Assembly: GCF_016806835.2 (NCBI RefSeq)
Contig: NZ_CP086111.1
Coordinates: 3,775,471 to 3,839,470, forward strand
Direction of reading: 5' to 3'
Source of the DNA: Skermanella rosea
GTDB taxonomy: Bacteria; Pseudomonadota; Alphaproteobacteria; Azospirillales; Azospirillaceae
Length of the DNA stretch: 64,000 nucleotides
Below the pieces are notes generated by a model. The model ran no database searches. It had not been told where the DNA came from and worked only from the letters and a program-made list of their open reading frames with translations. Of the stretch, positions 1 through 9,167 are shown piece after piece. Made by a program: the position numbers and the translations under genes. Numbering within the stretch: the first letter of the stretch is position 1; each line of letters opens with the position of its first letter.

Positions 1-666
1 GACGCCGCCCTCCCTCCGGGCGCGGTTGATCAGGTCGAGCGCCAGGGCCTGCCTTTCCTCCGGCCCGATCCGGCGCGCCGGCGCGTCGCCCTTTCCGCCT
101 GCGGCTTCCCCGCCCGCGCGGCGCGGGGTACCGGCACCGGCGAAGTTCTGGACGGCGTAGAGGCCCTGCCCGGCATCGCCGGCGATGCCGAAGCCGAAGC
201 GCTCCAGGCCGTCAGCCAGGATGTTGCGGCGGTGTTCCGGGCTGTTCATCCAGCCCCGCTGCAATTGCTCGACGGTCGATCGGTCGGGCGGCAGCGGACA
301 GCCTTCGCACCGCGCGATGTTCTCCGCGACCACCCGGGAGGAACTGCCGCCGGCGGCGCGGTAGCGGTCCATGACGGTTTCCCCTTCCGGCGAGGTGTGG
401 CTGTAGTAGCCCCGGCGAAGCATGTCCTCCGCGTGGTTCTGCGCGGACTCGTTCAGCGTGTCGTCGAGTGCGAGGGGCGGCAGGTCGTGCTCGCGGCGAT
501 CCTGGTTGAGCAGGTCGAGGGCCGCGGTCCGGAGGGTGGCCAGGTCGCCCGTTTCCATGCCGGACGCGGCGCGGACGGCGATCAGGCATGCCAGCAATGC
601 CGCGGCCGCGGTCGCCGCAAGCCGACGGGTCGCGGGCGGTCGCGGGGCTCTCGCGCACTTGGTCAT
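1..666 (-). CDS. CAP/SCP-domain secreted protein, 3' end outside window
   Basis: 222 codons are visible; the reading frame is still open at base 1, so the C-terminus is missing. The protein starts at the ATG at 666 with a basic N-terminus and a hydrophobic stretch (about residues 15-33) that looks like a signal peptide. It is followed by a CAP (SCP/PR-1-like) domain at about residues 40-165. Visible family marks are an early NxxR (LLNQDRR), an N-H-A-E-D-M block, a YxSHxSPEG block, an AENI block and a W-M-x-S-P-x-H-R-x-N-I-L block. The last visible codons (EERQALALDLINRARREGGV) look like the start of a second CAP domain. Bacterial CAP proteins are usually secreted and of unknown biochemical role. 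It is transcribed away from the clcA-like gene that follows. Confidence 0.85.
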   Translation of the reverse strand, partial: MTKCARAPRPPATRRLAATAAAALLACLIAVRAASGMETGDLATLRTAALDLLNQDRREHDLPPLALDDTLNESAQNHAEDMLRRGYYSHTSPEGETVMDRYRAAGGSSSRVVAENIARCEGCPLPPDRSTVEQLQRGWMNSPEHRRNILADGLERFGFGIAGDAGQGLYAVQNFAGAGTPRRAGGEAAGGKGDAPARRIGPEERQALALDLINRARREGGV

Positions 667-770
667 CCGGGGATCCTTCTCGATCGGGTCAAGCTTGAAC
701 TGGCGGGAGGTGGACTGGCGGACAGCCGCCGCCCTATTCTCCCGGTCGGGTTCCAAGGGGTTGGGTAGAT

Positions 771-2603
771 TTGAAGCATCGACCGCCGGCCGGCGACAAT
801 CGGAAAACCATCGCGGGAGGTCCGCACCCCGCCATCGACGCGGCCAAGCGGGTTCCCGTCCGTCTCCTGGTCCGCCTGCGCCGGCTGATGCGGCACGACC
901 AGCTGCTCCTCGCTGTCCTGGCCGTGCTGGTCGGCGGGGTGGCCGCGGGCGGCGCCATCGTGTTCCGGACCGCCATATCGATCTTCCAAAGCCTCGCCTA
1001 CGGCACCGGGGGCCTCCAGATCCTGGACAGGCTGGAACAGCTGGCGTGGTGGCACATCCTGCTGGCGCCCTGCGCGGGCGGGCTGCTGCTGGGCCTGTTC
1101 CAGCACCGGTTCCTGCCGGGGGGACGGCCGATGGGGGTTCCCGACGTCATCGCGCAGGCCGGCAGGGCGAAGGGCCGCCTGCCCTTCCGGAGCGGACTGG
1201 CCGCCGCCCTGGCATCCGCCGGGGCGCTCGGGGTCGGAGCCTCCGTCGGGCGCGAGGGACCGGTGGTCCACCTGGGAGCCGTCCTCGCGTCCTGGTTCGG
1301 CGAAACGCTCCGCCTGTCGTCGGGGCTGAGGCGCACGCTGCTCGGCTGCGGCGTGGCGTCGGCCGTCGCGACCTCGTTCAACGCGCCGATCGCGGGCGTG
1401 TTCTTCGCCATCGAGGTCGTGGTCGGCCAGTACGGCGTGGCGGCCTTCGCCCCCGTGGTGCTGGCCTCGGTCACCGGGACCGCCATCGGCAGGGCCTGGT
1501 ACGGCGACTTCCCGGCCTTCATGCTGCCGGCGACCCCGGTCGGCACCCTGTGGGAGCTTCCCGTCTTCGCCCTGCTCGGCTTCGCGTCGGCCGCCATCGC
1601 CCTGGCCTTCATCCGGTCGATCTTCCTGGTGGGCGACCTGTTCGACGCCTGGTCTCCCAAGATCGGGCTGCCGCGCTGGGCCCGTCCCGCCGTGGGCGGG
1701 CTGGGCGTCGGGCTCCTGGCGCTGGAGTTCCCGGAGGTGCTGGGCGTCGGCTACGAGGTGACCGACCGGGCGCTCCAGGGCGCCCTGCCCTTCAGCCTGC
1801 TGGCGGCGCTGCTGCTGGCCAAGCTCGCGGCGACGGCGCTGTCGCTGGGCAGCGGCTTCTCCGGCGGGGTGTTCAGCCCGTCGCTGGCGGTGGGCGCGCT
1901 GGGCGGCGGCGCCTTCGGGCTGGTCGTCGCGGCGGTGTCGCCGGACCTGGCGTCCGGATCGGGAACCTATGCCACGGTCGGAATGGGCGCCGTGGCCGGC
2001 GCGGTGCTCGGCGCGCCCATATCGACCATCCTGATCGTGTTCGAGATGACCGCGGACTATGGCGTCACCACGGCCGTCATGGTCGGCACCGTGACCGCCG
2101 CCATGACCATGGGGCGGCTCAACGCGCGCTCCATCTTCCAGCTCCAGCTTGAGCGGCGCGGGCTGGTCCCCGCCGCCCCGAGCCGCGGGACGGGAGGACC
2201 CAGGGCCGTCCGCGTGGGGGACATCCTGCAGCCGTCCGACCATGCCATTTCCCCGGACGCCGGGGTCGGCGACATCCTCTCGGCCTGCCGGGCCGCTCCC
2301 GGCGGGCGGGTGCTGGTCGTGTCCGGCGACGGCCGGCTCGCCGGGATAGTGACGCCGATCGACCTGGCGGCGGCGCTGGCGCGGGATTCCGGAAGCGTCA
2401 CGGCCGACGCCCTGGTCCGGTCCGACGTCCCGGTGCTGGAGCCAAGCGACGAGGCGCGCGCGGCCCTGGCCCTGATGGCGGAGCGGGACCTGCCCTGGCT
2501 GCCGGTGGTGGACGGGCGGGAGACCCGCCGCCTGGTCGGCATCATCCACGAGCGCGACATCCACCGGTCAGGCGCGCGCGCCACCCCGGCAGGACAGGGC
2601 TGA
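771..2603 (+). CDS. ClC-family chloride channel/transporter with C-terminal CBS pair
   Basis: 610 residues. The N-terminal 450 residues are rich in hydrophobic helices typical of ClC proteins. The conserved G-R-E-G-P motif (about residue 160) carries the gating glutamate, and a later G-S-G-F-S-G-G-V-F-x-P-S-L motif matches the second anion-binding loop. After the membrane part (about residues 480-600) come two CBS domains, which in this family bind nucleotides and tune gating. The family moves chloride across the inner membrane, either as a channel or by Cl-/H+ exchange. The gating glutamate fits both, so the mechanism cannot be told from sequence alone. The gene is convergent with the cytochrome gene at 2613, with only 9 bases between them. 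The start is the first ATG of the frame; no strong ribosome-binding site is seen. Confidence 0.9.
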   Translation: MKHRPPAGDNRKTIAGGPHPAIDAAKRVPVRLLVRLRRLMRHDQLLLAVLAVLVGGVAAGGAIVFRTAISIFQSLAYGTGGLQILDRLEQLAWWHILLAPCAGGLLLGLFQHRFLPGGRPMGVPDVIAQAGRAKGRLPFRSGLAAALASAGALGVGASVGREGPVVHLGAVLASWFGETLRLSSGLRRTLLGCGVASAVATSFNAPIAGVFFAIEVVVGQYGVAAFAPVVLASVTGTAIGRAWYGDFPAFMLPATPVGTLWELPVFALLGFASAAIALAFIRSIFLVGDLFDAWSPKIGLPRWARPAVGGLGVGLLALEFPEVLGVGYEVTDRALQGALPFSLLAALLLAKLAATALSLGSGFSGGVFSPSLAVGALGGGAFGLVVAAVSPDLASGSGTYATVGMGAVAGAVLGAPISTILIVFEMTADYGVTTAVMVGTVTAAMTMGRLNARSIFQLQLERRGLVPAAPSRGTGGPRAVRVGDILQPSDHAISPDAGVGDILSACRAAPGGRVLVVSGDGRLAGIVTPIDLAAALARDSGSVTADALVRSDVPVLEPSDEARAALALMAERDLPWLPVVDGRETRRLVGIIHERDIHRSGARATPAGQG

Positions 2604-2612
2604 AATGATGCC

Positions 2613-3881
2613 TCAGCGCCCCAGCGGCTGCTCCGCATACCAGGCGGCGACGGCATCGATCTGCTCGTCCGTCAGGCCTTCCGCCACCTCGGTCATCAGG
2701 TGCTTGAAGCGCGTGCCGCCCCGCTCCTTCTCCTTCCAGAGAGTCAGATGCGTCTTCAGGTACCATTCGGGCTGGCCGGCGAGATAGGGATAATGGTCGT
2801 TCTTCCGGCGTCCCTCGGCGCCGTGGCAGCTGGTGCAGGACGGGATCTTGCGCGAGGCGATCCCCTCCAGCGCGATCCGGCGCCCGAGGTCGAGCAGCGC
2901 TTCCCGACCCTGCGGCAGGCCGCCCGCGGCGGCCGCGGAGACGATGGCGCTCTCGCTCCGGGCTCCCTGGGGAAGGATCTGACGGGGAATGCCGTCCGGC
3001 GCCGCCAAGGCCCCGACGGCGGGCGAAGGATTGCCGTCCTCCCCGGGCCGGGCGTCCGCCGGCTGCGAGGCGTACCATGCGGCCAGTTGGGCGAGCGTCC
3101 CGTCGTCATAGCGCTTGGCGGGAGGCTGCATGAAGCCGGAATGGCGATCCCCGGCCGCGAAGGCCTTCAGAGACGCCAGCAGATAGGCTTCCGGCTGGCC
3201 GGCGATGACCGGAAAGGCCTCCGCCGTCGGCCCCGAGCCCCGGCCGAGGCCGTCGCGGCCGTGGCACCGCGCGCAGTCGGTCAGCGCAACCTCGAAGATC
3301 CCGTCCAGCGCCGCCATCGTCTCGCCGCCGGCCTCGCGCGGCTTCCGGGCCGCCTCTCCGCCCAGCGCCAGGTCGGCGTAGCGTTCGGGCGTCAGGTCGG
3401 GCAGCGCGCGCAGGAAGGCGACCTGGGCCCAGACCTCGTCGTCCCGGTGCTGGATCACCCAGGACGGCATCCCGGAATACTTGATGCCGTGCTTGACGAT
3501 CCAGAAAAGCTCGCGGTCCTTCCATTCCCCGACCTGGCCCTCCAGCCGCGGCGGATGGGGAGTCATGGACAGCGCCACTGGCGATTGCGGCACGCCCGGC
3601 GCGCCGTGGCACGGGGCGCAGCCGGTCGCGAAATGGCCGGCGCTTCTCTGGACCAGGGCGGGATCCGCCAAGTCGATGCCGGGCGGCACCGAGATGAGCA
3701 GGGATTGCCGGTCGACGGCATTCCCCATCGTCCAGTGAAGGAACCAGCCGACCGGCGCGAAGTGCCCCGAGGACGCGGCGATGGAGACCATGCCGGAGAG
3801 GCTGACGCCGAGCGCCAGGAGGACGGCCGCGACGGCGGCGGCCAGAACCTTCTTCCAGGTGAGCAGGAAATCGATCCGCAT
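2613..3881 (-). CDS. membrane-anchored tri-haem cytochrome c
   Basis: 422 residues with three CxxCH haem c motifs: CAPCH at 88-92, CARCH at 203-207 and CTSCH at 349-353. A hydrophobic segment at about residues 12-35 is an uncleaved anchor or signal. Each motif sits in its own cytochrome c domain, with distal methionines in G-M-P-like contexts (for example SGMPSW after motif 1). This is the last gene of the caa3 oxidase operon; its ATG shares one base with the stop of the CtaG-like gene (TGATG). The position suggests a periplasm-facing electron carrier delivering to the oxidase, as multihaem cytochromes of alcohol dehydrogenase subunit II type do. The substrate side is unknown. The reading frame extends further upstream, but that part is the antisense of the CtaG-like gene and is not used. 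Confidence 0.85.
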   Translation of the reverse strand: MRIDFLLTWKKVLAAAVAAVLLALGVSLSGMVSIAASSGHFAPVGWFLHWTMGNAVDRQSLLISVPPGIDLADPALVQRSAGHFATGCAPCHGAPGVPQSPVALSMTPHPPRLEGQVGEWKDRELFWIVKHGIKYSGMPSWVIQHRDDEVWAQVAFLRALPDLTPERYADLALGGEAARKPREAGGETMAALDGIFEVALTDCARCHGRDGLGRGSGPTAEAFPVIAGQPEAYLLASLKAFAAGDRHSGFMQPPAKRYDDGTLAQLAAWYASQPADARPGEDGNPSPAVGALAAPDGIPRQILPQGARSESAIVSAAAAGGLPQGREALLDLGRRIALEGIASRKIPSCTSCHGAEGRRKNDHYPYLAGQPEWYLKTHLTLWKEKERGGTRFKHLMTEVAEGLTDEQIDAVAAWYAEQPLGR

Positions 3882-4594
3882 CAGGCGGTCTCCCCGGTCG
3901 GCGCCCGGTCCCGCAGGACCGATGAAAGAAGGGCCAGTCCCCCCGCGAGATAGGCCGAACCCCCGATGACCAGCATGAGGGCGCCGCCGAGTTGCTGGTC
4001 GCCCAGCGGTGTCAGCGCGGCGGCGGGCGAGCAGACTTCGGCGCAGGCGTAGAGCGGCCTGGGCGCGAAGAGAAGAAGGCCGCCGAGAAGCACCATGTGC
4101 ATGGAGGTGATCAGCAGGGCGCAGACGCCGGCCGCCCGCGCGGCCACCCGGCCGTCGCCCGGCGCGCCGATGGCAGTCGCCCAGACCAGGACGCCGGCGG
4201 CAAGGAAGGACGCCTGTTCCAGGATGAGGAACGTGGGATCCATCCGCGCGGCGTCGTGCAGCGCCGGGGCGTGCCAAGTCCAGACCGCGACGAACTCCAC
4301 CGCCGAGGCCACGATCGCCAGCGCGGGCGGAAACGAGGAGACAAGGCGCGGAACCGCGCGCGCGATGCCGACGGCGAGGAGCGGCGCCGCGACGGCGACG
4401 ACGCCCATGTGCATCACCATGTGCGCCGCGAAGGAGCCCCGCGCCCGTTCGGGAAGCGGCCCGAACCACAGGAGGGCGAGCAGGAGCAGCCCGGCGGCCA
4501 GGGGCCAGAGCTCCGCCGGCCCGGACCGGCCGGCTTCCGCGCGTCCCGGCGCCGTTCGGACCGCTCCGGCAGGAGAGGATTGGGCGCGGGTCAT
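3881..4594 (-). CDS. ctaG: CtaG-type (caa3) cytochrome c oxidase assembly protein
   Basis: 237 residues, almost all in hydrophobic helices (six or seven predicted by eye). The order of charged and histidine residues (HMVMHMG, WHAPALHD, SMHMVLLGGLL) is typical of the Bacillus-type CtaG/DUF1404 family, which helps form active caa3 oxidase. This is not the proteobacterial Cox11-type CtaG. The ATG at 4594 overlaps the stop of the upstream gene as ATGA, which indicates translational coupling. An upstream in-frame TTG is possible but less likely. Its place between oxidase subunits and a cytochrome c supports a role in metal or subunit assembly of this oxidase. Confidence 0.85.
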   Translation of the reverse strand: MTRAQSSPAGAVRTAPGRAEAGRSGPAELWPLAAGLLLLALLWFGPLPERARGSFAAHMVMHMGVVAVAAPLLAVGIARAVPRLVSSFPPALAIVASAVEFVAVWTWHAPALHDAARMDPTFLILEQASFLAAGVLVWATAIGAPGDGRVAARAAGVCALLITSMHMVLLGGLLLFAPRPLYACAEVCSPAAALTPLGDQQLGGALMLVIGGSAYLAGGLALLSSVLRDRAPTGETA

Positions 4595-4968
4595 CGGCAA
4601 TCCGCGACGAGAAGTGCCGGAAGGCCGACGAACACGACGCCGACGAAGGAGAGCGCCGCGAGGAGGACGGTTGAAAACTCCAGGAAACGCTCGCGGTCGA
4701 TGTCGGTATCCTCGTTATGCCGGTAGCCGCCGCCGTGCCTGCGCCATTCGCCGAAGGACCGCCACAGCACCAGGCCGATCAGCACCAGGGCGATCGCCGT
4801 GATGACGCCGACCATGATCCGGGTCTCGGCGATGGGCTGGAAGATGTCCTCGTTCGGCGCGCAGTGGATGGCCGCGACCACATAGCTCGCCAGGAAATGC
4901 AGGGCCCAGATCGTCGGCGCCGTGATCAGCGTCCAGAGATTGTCGTTGGTCTGCCTGGATTGGGCCAT
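4591..4968 (-). CDS. small membrane protein of the oxidase operon
   Basis: 125 residues with two or three membrane helices: about 12-32 with a W-x-L-H-F-x-x-S-Y block and a following cysteine, about 52-70, and 98-120. A basic, histidine-bearing loop lies between helices two and three. A good ribosome-binding site (GAGGAGG) lies just before the ATG at 4968. It lies 10 bases after the fused subunit I/III gene and overlaps the ctaG-like gene by four bases, so it is part of the same operon. It has no motif that I can tie to a known oxidase subunit; a subunit IV-like or assembly role is only inference from position. Confidence 0.7.
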   Translation of the reverse strand: MAQSRQTNDNLWTLITAPTIWALHFLASYVVAAIHCAPNEDIFQPIAETRIMVGVITAIALVLIGLVLWRSFGEWRRHGGGYRHNEDTDIDRERFLEFSTVLLAALSFVGVVFVGLPALLVADCR

Positions 4969-4978
4969 CAAAGCCTCC

Positions 4979-7528
4979 TCATGCCGCGAGCGGAGACAGC
5001 GCGATGGTCGCGACGGTGATCAGGGCGGTCCCGGCCATGAAATGCCAGTAGAGCGCCACGTTCGAGATGTCGATGTCGTAGACTGGGGTCAGCTTGCCGG
5101 CGAAGGACCGCGCCAGGCAGTAGGCCAGCATCAGCGCCCCCACGGCGACATGGGCGGCCGTCCAGATCACGATCACCCACACGGTGGCCTGGTAGACATG
5201 GACGACGGGGTCCAGGCCGGCGGCGAAGGGAGCCCAGACCAGGGCAGCCCCGCCCGCTAGCGCCAGGGCCACGCCGGCCGCCATCAGCGCCCGCGCGATA
5301 CCGACCGATCCCGCCCGGTTGACCCGCAGCGCGATCCGCGCCGCCGCCCAGGCCCCCAGCATCAAGGCCAGCGAGACCATCGGCCAGAACAGGCCCGGCC
5401 CGTCCACCCCGGCCGGCGGAAACTCCGGATGGATGGTGAAGTAGAAGAAGTACGCGAAGACGAGCGACAGGAACGCCGTTCCGTCGCCGACCATGGTGAT
5501 GAACATCGCCCACCATCCGACCGATTTCGGGCCGGACATGTAGAGGGGCAAGGTGAGGCCGAGGCCGACGTCCTTCTCCGGCTTTTCCGGGATCATCGCC
5601 GTCCCGCGCCACAGCCAGACCAGGATGGAGATGGTCGTCGCGACCATCGCGACGATCGTGGCGTACCAGAAATGGAAGGTCGCCAGGATGAAGACCGATC
5701 CCAGCAGGATCGCGGCGAACATGGTCATGAAGGTGTTGCCGGGAACACGGAGGCACTGCACCGGTTCGCCGTCGAGCACGCTGGTGACCATCGTCTCGCG
5801 CTTCATCTCCTCCGCGTCCGCCAAGTAGAAGCGTCCCTGATCGTAGTCCTCGACGAAGCCCGGCTGTTCCCACAGCGGATAGCGCGTCGTGACGATCGGG
5901 ACGGATCGCACGCCCCAGTCCTTGCCCGGCACCTCGGCGAGCCACTCCAGCGTGCCCGCCTGCCAGGTGTTGCGCTCCGCGTAGGGTTGCTTCCCCTTCG
6001 GCCGGAGTATGTCGAAGACGATGATGAGGATGCCGGTCGCGAAGATGAAGGCCCCGATGGTCGACAGCAGGTTGGGCAGGTCGAGCCCGAGCCCGGCGGG
6101 ATAGGTCCAGACCCGCCTCGGCATCCCGATCAGGCCCGAGAGATGCATGGGAAAGAAGCCGAGATTGAAGCCGACGAACATCAGCCAGAAGGCGATCCGG
6201 CCGAGCCGGTCCGACAGGCGGCGGGAGCCGACCAGCGGCCAGTAGTAATAGACCCCCGCCACGAGCGGGAACAGCATGCCGCCGATCAGGACGTAATGGA
6301 GGTGGGCGACCACGAAATAGGTGTCGTGGGCCTGCCAGTCGAACGGCGCCAGCGCCACCATGACGCCGGTCAGCCCGCCGATGACGAAGACCGCCAGCGC
6401 GCCGCTCACGAACAGCATGGGCACGGAATGGACGACCCGGCCGGTCCACAGGGTCGCGATGAAGACGAAGATCTGGACGCCGGTCGGGATCGCCACCGCC
6501 TCGGAGGCGGCCGAGAAGAAGCCCAGCGAGATCGCCGGCAGGCCCGTCGCGAACATGTGGTGGGCCCACAGGCCGAACGACAGGAAGCCGGTGCCGACCG
6601 CGGCCAGCACGATCCAGGAATAGCCCAGCAGGGGCCGCCGCGCGAAGGTCGGCACGATCATGGCGACCAGCGCGATCGCCGGCAGGAAGACGATGTAGAC
6701 CTCGGGATGGCCGAAGATCCAGAACAGGTGCTGCCAGAGCACCGGGTCGCCGCCCCGCTCGGGATCGAAGAACGGCCAATGGAAAAGCCGTTCCAGTTCG
6801 AACAGGATGTCCCCCGCGATCAGCGGCGGGAACGCGAACAGGATCATGCCGGCGACGACGAGGACGTACCAGGCATAGAGCGGCATCAGGTTTAGCCGCA
6901 TGCCTGGCGGCCGGCATTTCAGCGTCCCGACGATCAGTTCCACCGCGGCGGCGATCGAGGCAACCTCGATGAAGGACAGCCCCAGCAGCCAGATGTCCGG
7001 CCCGTAGCCGGGCGTGAAGCGCTCCTGGGTCGTCAGCGGCGGATACATGAACCAGCCGCCTTCCGGTGCCGCGCCGAAGAAGATCGATCCCGAGACGAAG
7101 ACGCCGCCGATCAGGAAGCACCAGTAGCCGAACGCCGACAGCCTGGGAAAAGGCAGGTCGCGGGCCCCCAGCATCTGCGGCAGCAGGACGATCGCCACCG
7201 CTTCGAAGATCGGCACGGCGAACAGGAACATCATCACCGTGCCGTGCAGGGTGAAGACCTGGTTATAGAAGGTCGCGGTCAGGAAGTCGTTCTCGGGCAC
7301 GGCAAGCTGGACGCGGACCATAAGGCCGAGGACACCGGCGAACAGCATGAAGGCGAAGGACGTCGCGGTGTACCAGATGCCGACTTCCGTGTTGTTGACC
7401 GCCGACCAGTAGCGCCAGCCCTTCGGCGTCTCCCAAACCTTTTCCAGGCGTTCCTCCTGGCCGCGGCGCACCGCCTCGGCGTCGGGGGGGCGTCCGGTAT
7501 CCTCGGGCATCTGGGTCGCCTCGCTCAT
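4979..7528 (-). CDS. ctaD: cytochrome c oxidase subunit I+III fusion
   Basis: 849 residues. Residues about 40-570 are subunit I of a haem-copper oxidase. They include the early T-L-H-G-T-V-M-M block with a haem a histidine, the active-site G-H-P-E-V-Y segment with the His-Tyr pair, the HH pair (WAHHMFATG) for CuB, and the late H-x-H haem ligands (VAHLHYVLIG). From about residue 600 the protein continues as subunit III (seven-helix-like, with FHFWYATIV, an HPEFPP loop and a terminal YWHFM segment). Such I+III fusions are known in caa3/CoxAC-type oxidases. The enzyme reduces oxygen to water and pumps protons in the inner membrane. The ATG overlaps the stop of the subunit II gene as ATGA. The symbol ctaD refers to the subunit I part. 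Confidence 0.93.
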   Translation of the reverse strand: MSEATQMPEDTGRPPDAEAVRRGQEERLEKVWETPKGWRYWSAVNNTEVGIWYTATSFAFMLFAGVLGLMVRVQLAVPENDFLTATFYNQVFTLHGTVMMFLFAVPIFEAVAIVLLPQMLGARDLPFPRLSAFGYWCFLIGGVFVSGSIFFGAAPEGGWFMYPPLTTQERFTPGYGPDIWLLGLSFIEVASIAAAVELIVGTLKCRPPGMRLNLMPLYAWYVLVVAGMILFAFPPLIAGDILFELERLFHWPFFDPERGGDPVLWQHLFWIFGHPEVYIVFLPAIALVAMIVPTFARRPLLGYSWIVLAAVGTGFLSFGLWAHHMFATGLPAISLGFFSAASEAVAIPTGVQIFVFIATLWTGRVVHSVPMLFVSGALAVFVIGGLTGVMVALAPFDWQAHDTYFVVAHLHYVLIGGMLFPLVAGVYYYWPLVGSRRLSDRLGRIAFWLMFVGFNLGFFPMHLSGLIGMPRRVWTYPAGLGLDLPNLLSTIGAFIFATGILIIVFDILRPKGKQPYAERNTWQAGTLEWLAEVPGKDWGVRSVPIVTTRYPLWEQPGFVEDYDQGRFYLADAEEMKRETMVTSVLDGEPVQCLRVPGNTFMTMFAAILLGSVFILATFHFWYATIVAMVATTISILVWLWRGTAMIPEKPEKDVGLGLTLPLYMSGPKSVGWWAMFITMVGDGTAFLSLVFAYFFYFTIHPEFPPAGVDGPGLFWPMVSLALMLGAWAAARIALRVNRAGSVGIARALMAAGVALALAGGAALVWAPFAAGLDPVVHVYQATVWVIVIWTAAHVAVGALMLAYCLARSFAGKLTPVYDIDISNVALYWHFMAGTALITVATIALSPLAA

Positions 7529-8598
7529 CGCAGTTCTCCCAGCCAGTTCGCGATGGCGGCGATTTCCTCATCCGGAAGCACGCCGAACTCCGGCATCTCG
7601 ACGCCGGGCTTGATGTGGTCGGTGGCGCGGATGAACGCGGCGAGGTTCTCCTCGCTGGTTTCGAGAAGGCCGGCGCCGATGGTGCGCCGGGAGGCGACAT
7701 GGGTGAGGTCGGGGCCGACCGAGCCGTCGGCCGGGGTTCCGCGGACGGTATGGCAGGCGCCGCAGCCGCTCGCGAGGAACGCCTCGTAGCCCGGACCGGA
7801 AACGACGGTGGCGGGCCGCGCCTGGGCTTCGACATGGGCCGCGTAATCGGCTTCCGGGACGGCGATCACCCGAAGGCCCATCTGGGCATGGGCCTCGCCG
7901 CAGAACTCGGCGCAGACCCCGTTGTAGACCCCCTCCACCGTGGGTTCGAGGATGATCCGGTTGACCCGCCCCGGGATCGCGTCCATCTTGCCGGCGAGCG
8001 CCGGAACCCAGAAGGAATGGATCACGTCGGGACTCCCGAGGAGGATCTCGGTTCGGCGGCCGACCGGGATCCAGATCTCGTTGGCGCTCTCGACCCCGCC
8101 GGAAGGCAGGCTTTTCACGACCCCGGGCTCTCCCTGCAGGCCATAGGCGACGCGCCACCAGAACCGTTCTCCGGAGACCGCGATCGTCGGGCCGTCCGCG
8201 GGCCGCCGGTAGTCCGGCATCTTCTCCAGCCCCCAGACCAGCAGGAGCGCCAGGACGACCGTCGGGAAGACGCAGCCGCCCCAGATGATGAGCTGGACCC
8301 CGCGCCGCGCACCGTTCTTGGCGGGCGTCGCCCGGACCGCATAGAGGCTGAGGCCGATGACGCCCAGCCAGATCACGGCCGACCCGACCACCATGACGTA
8401 GAACAGGTTGGCGATGCTGTCGGCTTCGGTCCCTGCCGCCCGGAACATCGACTGCGGCCCGGTGCAGGATGCCAGGACCGGAAGGATCAGCGTGATGGTC
8501 GCCGTGGCCGCGCCGGAGACACCGGCATCGCGCCGGCGGGTCGTCTTACGCCGGACCGCGTCCAACGGCGATCGTCGGGTTGCCTGCCGTTGGCCCAC
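7525..8598 (-). CDS. ctaC: cytochrome c oxidase subunit II with C-terminal cytochrome c domain
   Basis: 357 residues from the GTG at 8598, chosen because AAGGA lies 8 bases before it. The frame is open further upstream but no earlier site has a ribosome-binding site. A basic N-terminus leads to a lipobox (LASC, Cys45), so the mature protein is probably a lipoprotein. Two membrane helices follow, then the cupredoxin domain with the CuA motif C-x3-C-x3-H-x2-M (CAEFCGEAHAQM, near residue 230). A class I cytochrome c domain ends the protein, with CGACH near residue 280 and a methionine ligand in VEMPEF. The built-in cytochrome c marks the enzyme as caa3 type. This is the first gene of the oxidase operon. 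Confidence 0.92.
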   Translation of the reverse strand: MGQRQATRRSPLDAVRRKTTRRRDAGVSGAATATITLILPVLASCTGPQSMFRAAGTEADSIANLFYVMVVGSAVIWLGVIGLSLYAVRATPAKNGARRGVQLIIWGGCVFPTVVLALLLVWGLEKMPDYRRPADGPTIAVSGERFWWRVAYGLQGEPGVVKSLPSGGVESANEIWIPVGRRTEILLGSPDVIHSFWVPALAGKMDAIPGRVNRIILEPTVEGVYNGVCAEFCGEAHAQMGLRVIAVPEADYAAHVEAQARPATVVSGPGYEAFLASGCGACHTVRGTPADGSVGPDLTHVASRRTIGAGLLETSEENLAAFIRATDHIKPGVEMPEFGVLPDEEIAAIANWLGELR

Positions 8599-8831
8599 GA
8601 TGGCTTTCCTTCGTTGTTCAGGTCGTCCGACTGAAGGCGGATCGGTCCGTCCCCGGTCCGGACCTTCAAACACGGAGAGTTGCCGTTGGTTGCCTTGGAC
8701 CCTTCGAACACTTCCATGTCGAAGCGGTTGATCGGACCGCCCGGGCGGACGGGAATCAACGGCATCCGCCAGTGGACCGAAGAAGCGCACCGGGCCGAAG
8801 GGTTTCGTTCATGTCACCGCGGCAGCGTGGC

Positions 8832-9167
8832 CTACTTGTTCTTTGCGGCGTCTTTCGCGCCACCCTGGACGACCGGTTCCGGAGGCGTTCCGATCGCTTC
8901 CCTCCGCTTCCCGGCCAGGCTTCCGTCCGGAAGATCGGCGGTGGCCGAAGCCTCGCTGCCGGGCTGGTCCCCGCGCGCCCCCTTCTGCGTCACCGGTTCC
9001 GGGTTCTCGCCCAGGGCGCCGCGACGTTCCTTGGCGAGGCTGTCCTTCGGAAGATCACCCGACATGTTCGGTTTCTGATCGGGTGCGTTGCCGGCGGATT
9101 GCGCGGCCACGGCGGTGAACGAGCCGAGAGCGATCGCTGCGGCGGCAAAGCAGGCTACTGCCTTCAT
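8832..9167 (-). CDS. small secreted protein with a duplicated 27-residue unit
   Basis: 111 residues with a clear signal peptide (cleavage after AVAA, about residue 22) and no cysteines. The mature part is hydrophilic and contains two copies of one unit of about 27 residues: D-L-P-K-D-S-L-A-K-E-R-R-G-A-L-G, then ENPEPVTQKGA, and later D-L-P-D-G-S-L-A-G-K-R-R-E-A-I-G, then TPPEPVVQGGA. AAGGAG lies 8 bases before the ATG. The protein ends in a lysine-rich tail. I do not recognise the family. It lies upstream of the oxidase genes in the same direction but with a 233-base gap, so it may be a separate unit. It is divergent from the ECF sigma gene. Confidence 0.75.
   Translation of the reverse strand: MKAVACFAAAAIALGSFTAVAAQSAGNAPDQKPNMSGDLPKDSLAKERRGALGENPEPVTQKGARGDQPGSEASATADLPDGSLAGKRREAIGTPPEPVVQGGAKDAAKNK

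Noticed and set aside
663-2564. Long open frame antisense to the ClC gene (633 codons)
   Set aside because: It is antisense to a clear ClC protein, is rich in Arg/Gly/Asp/Gln, and lacks domains; such frames are a by-product of high GC.
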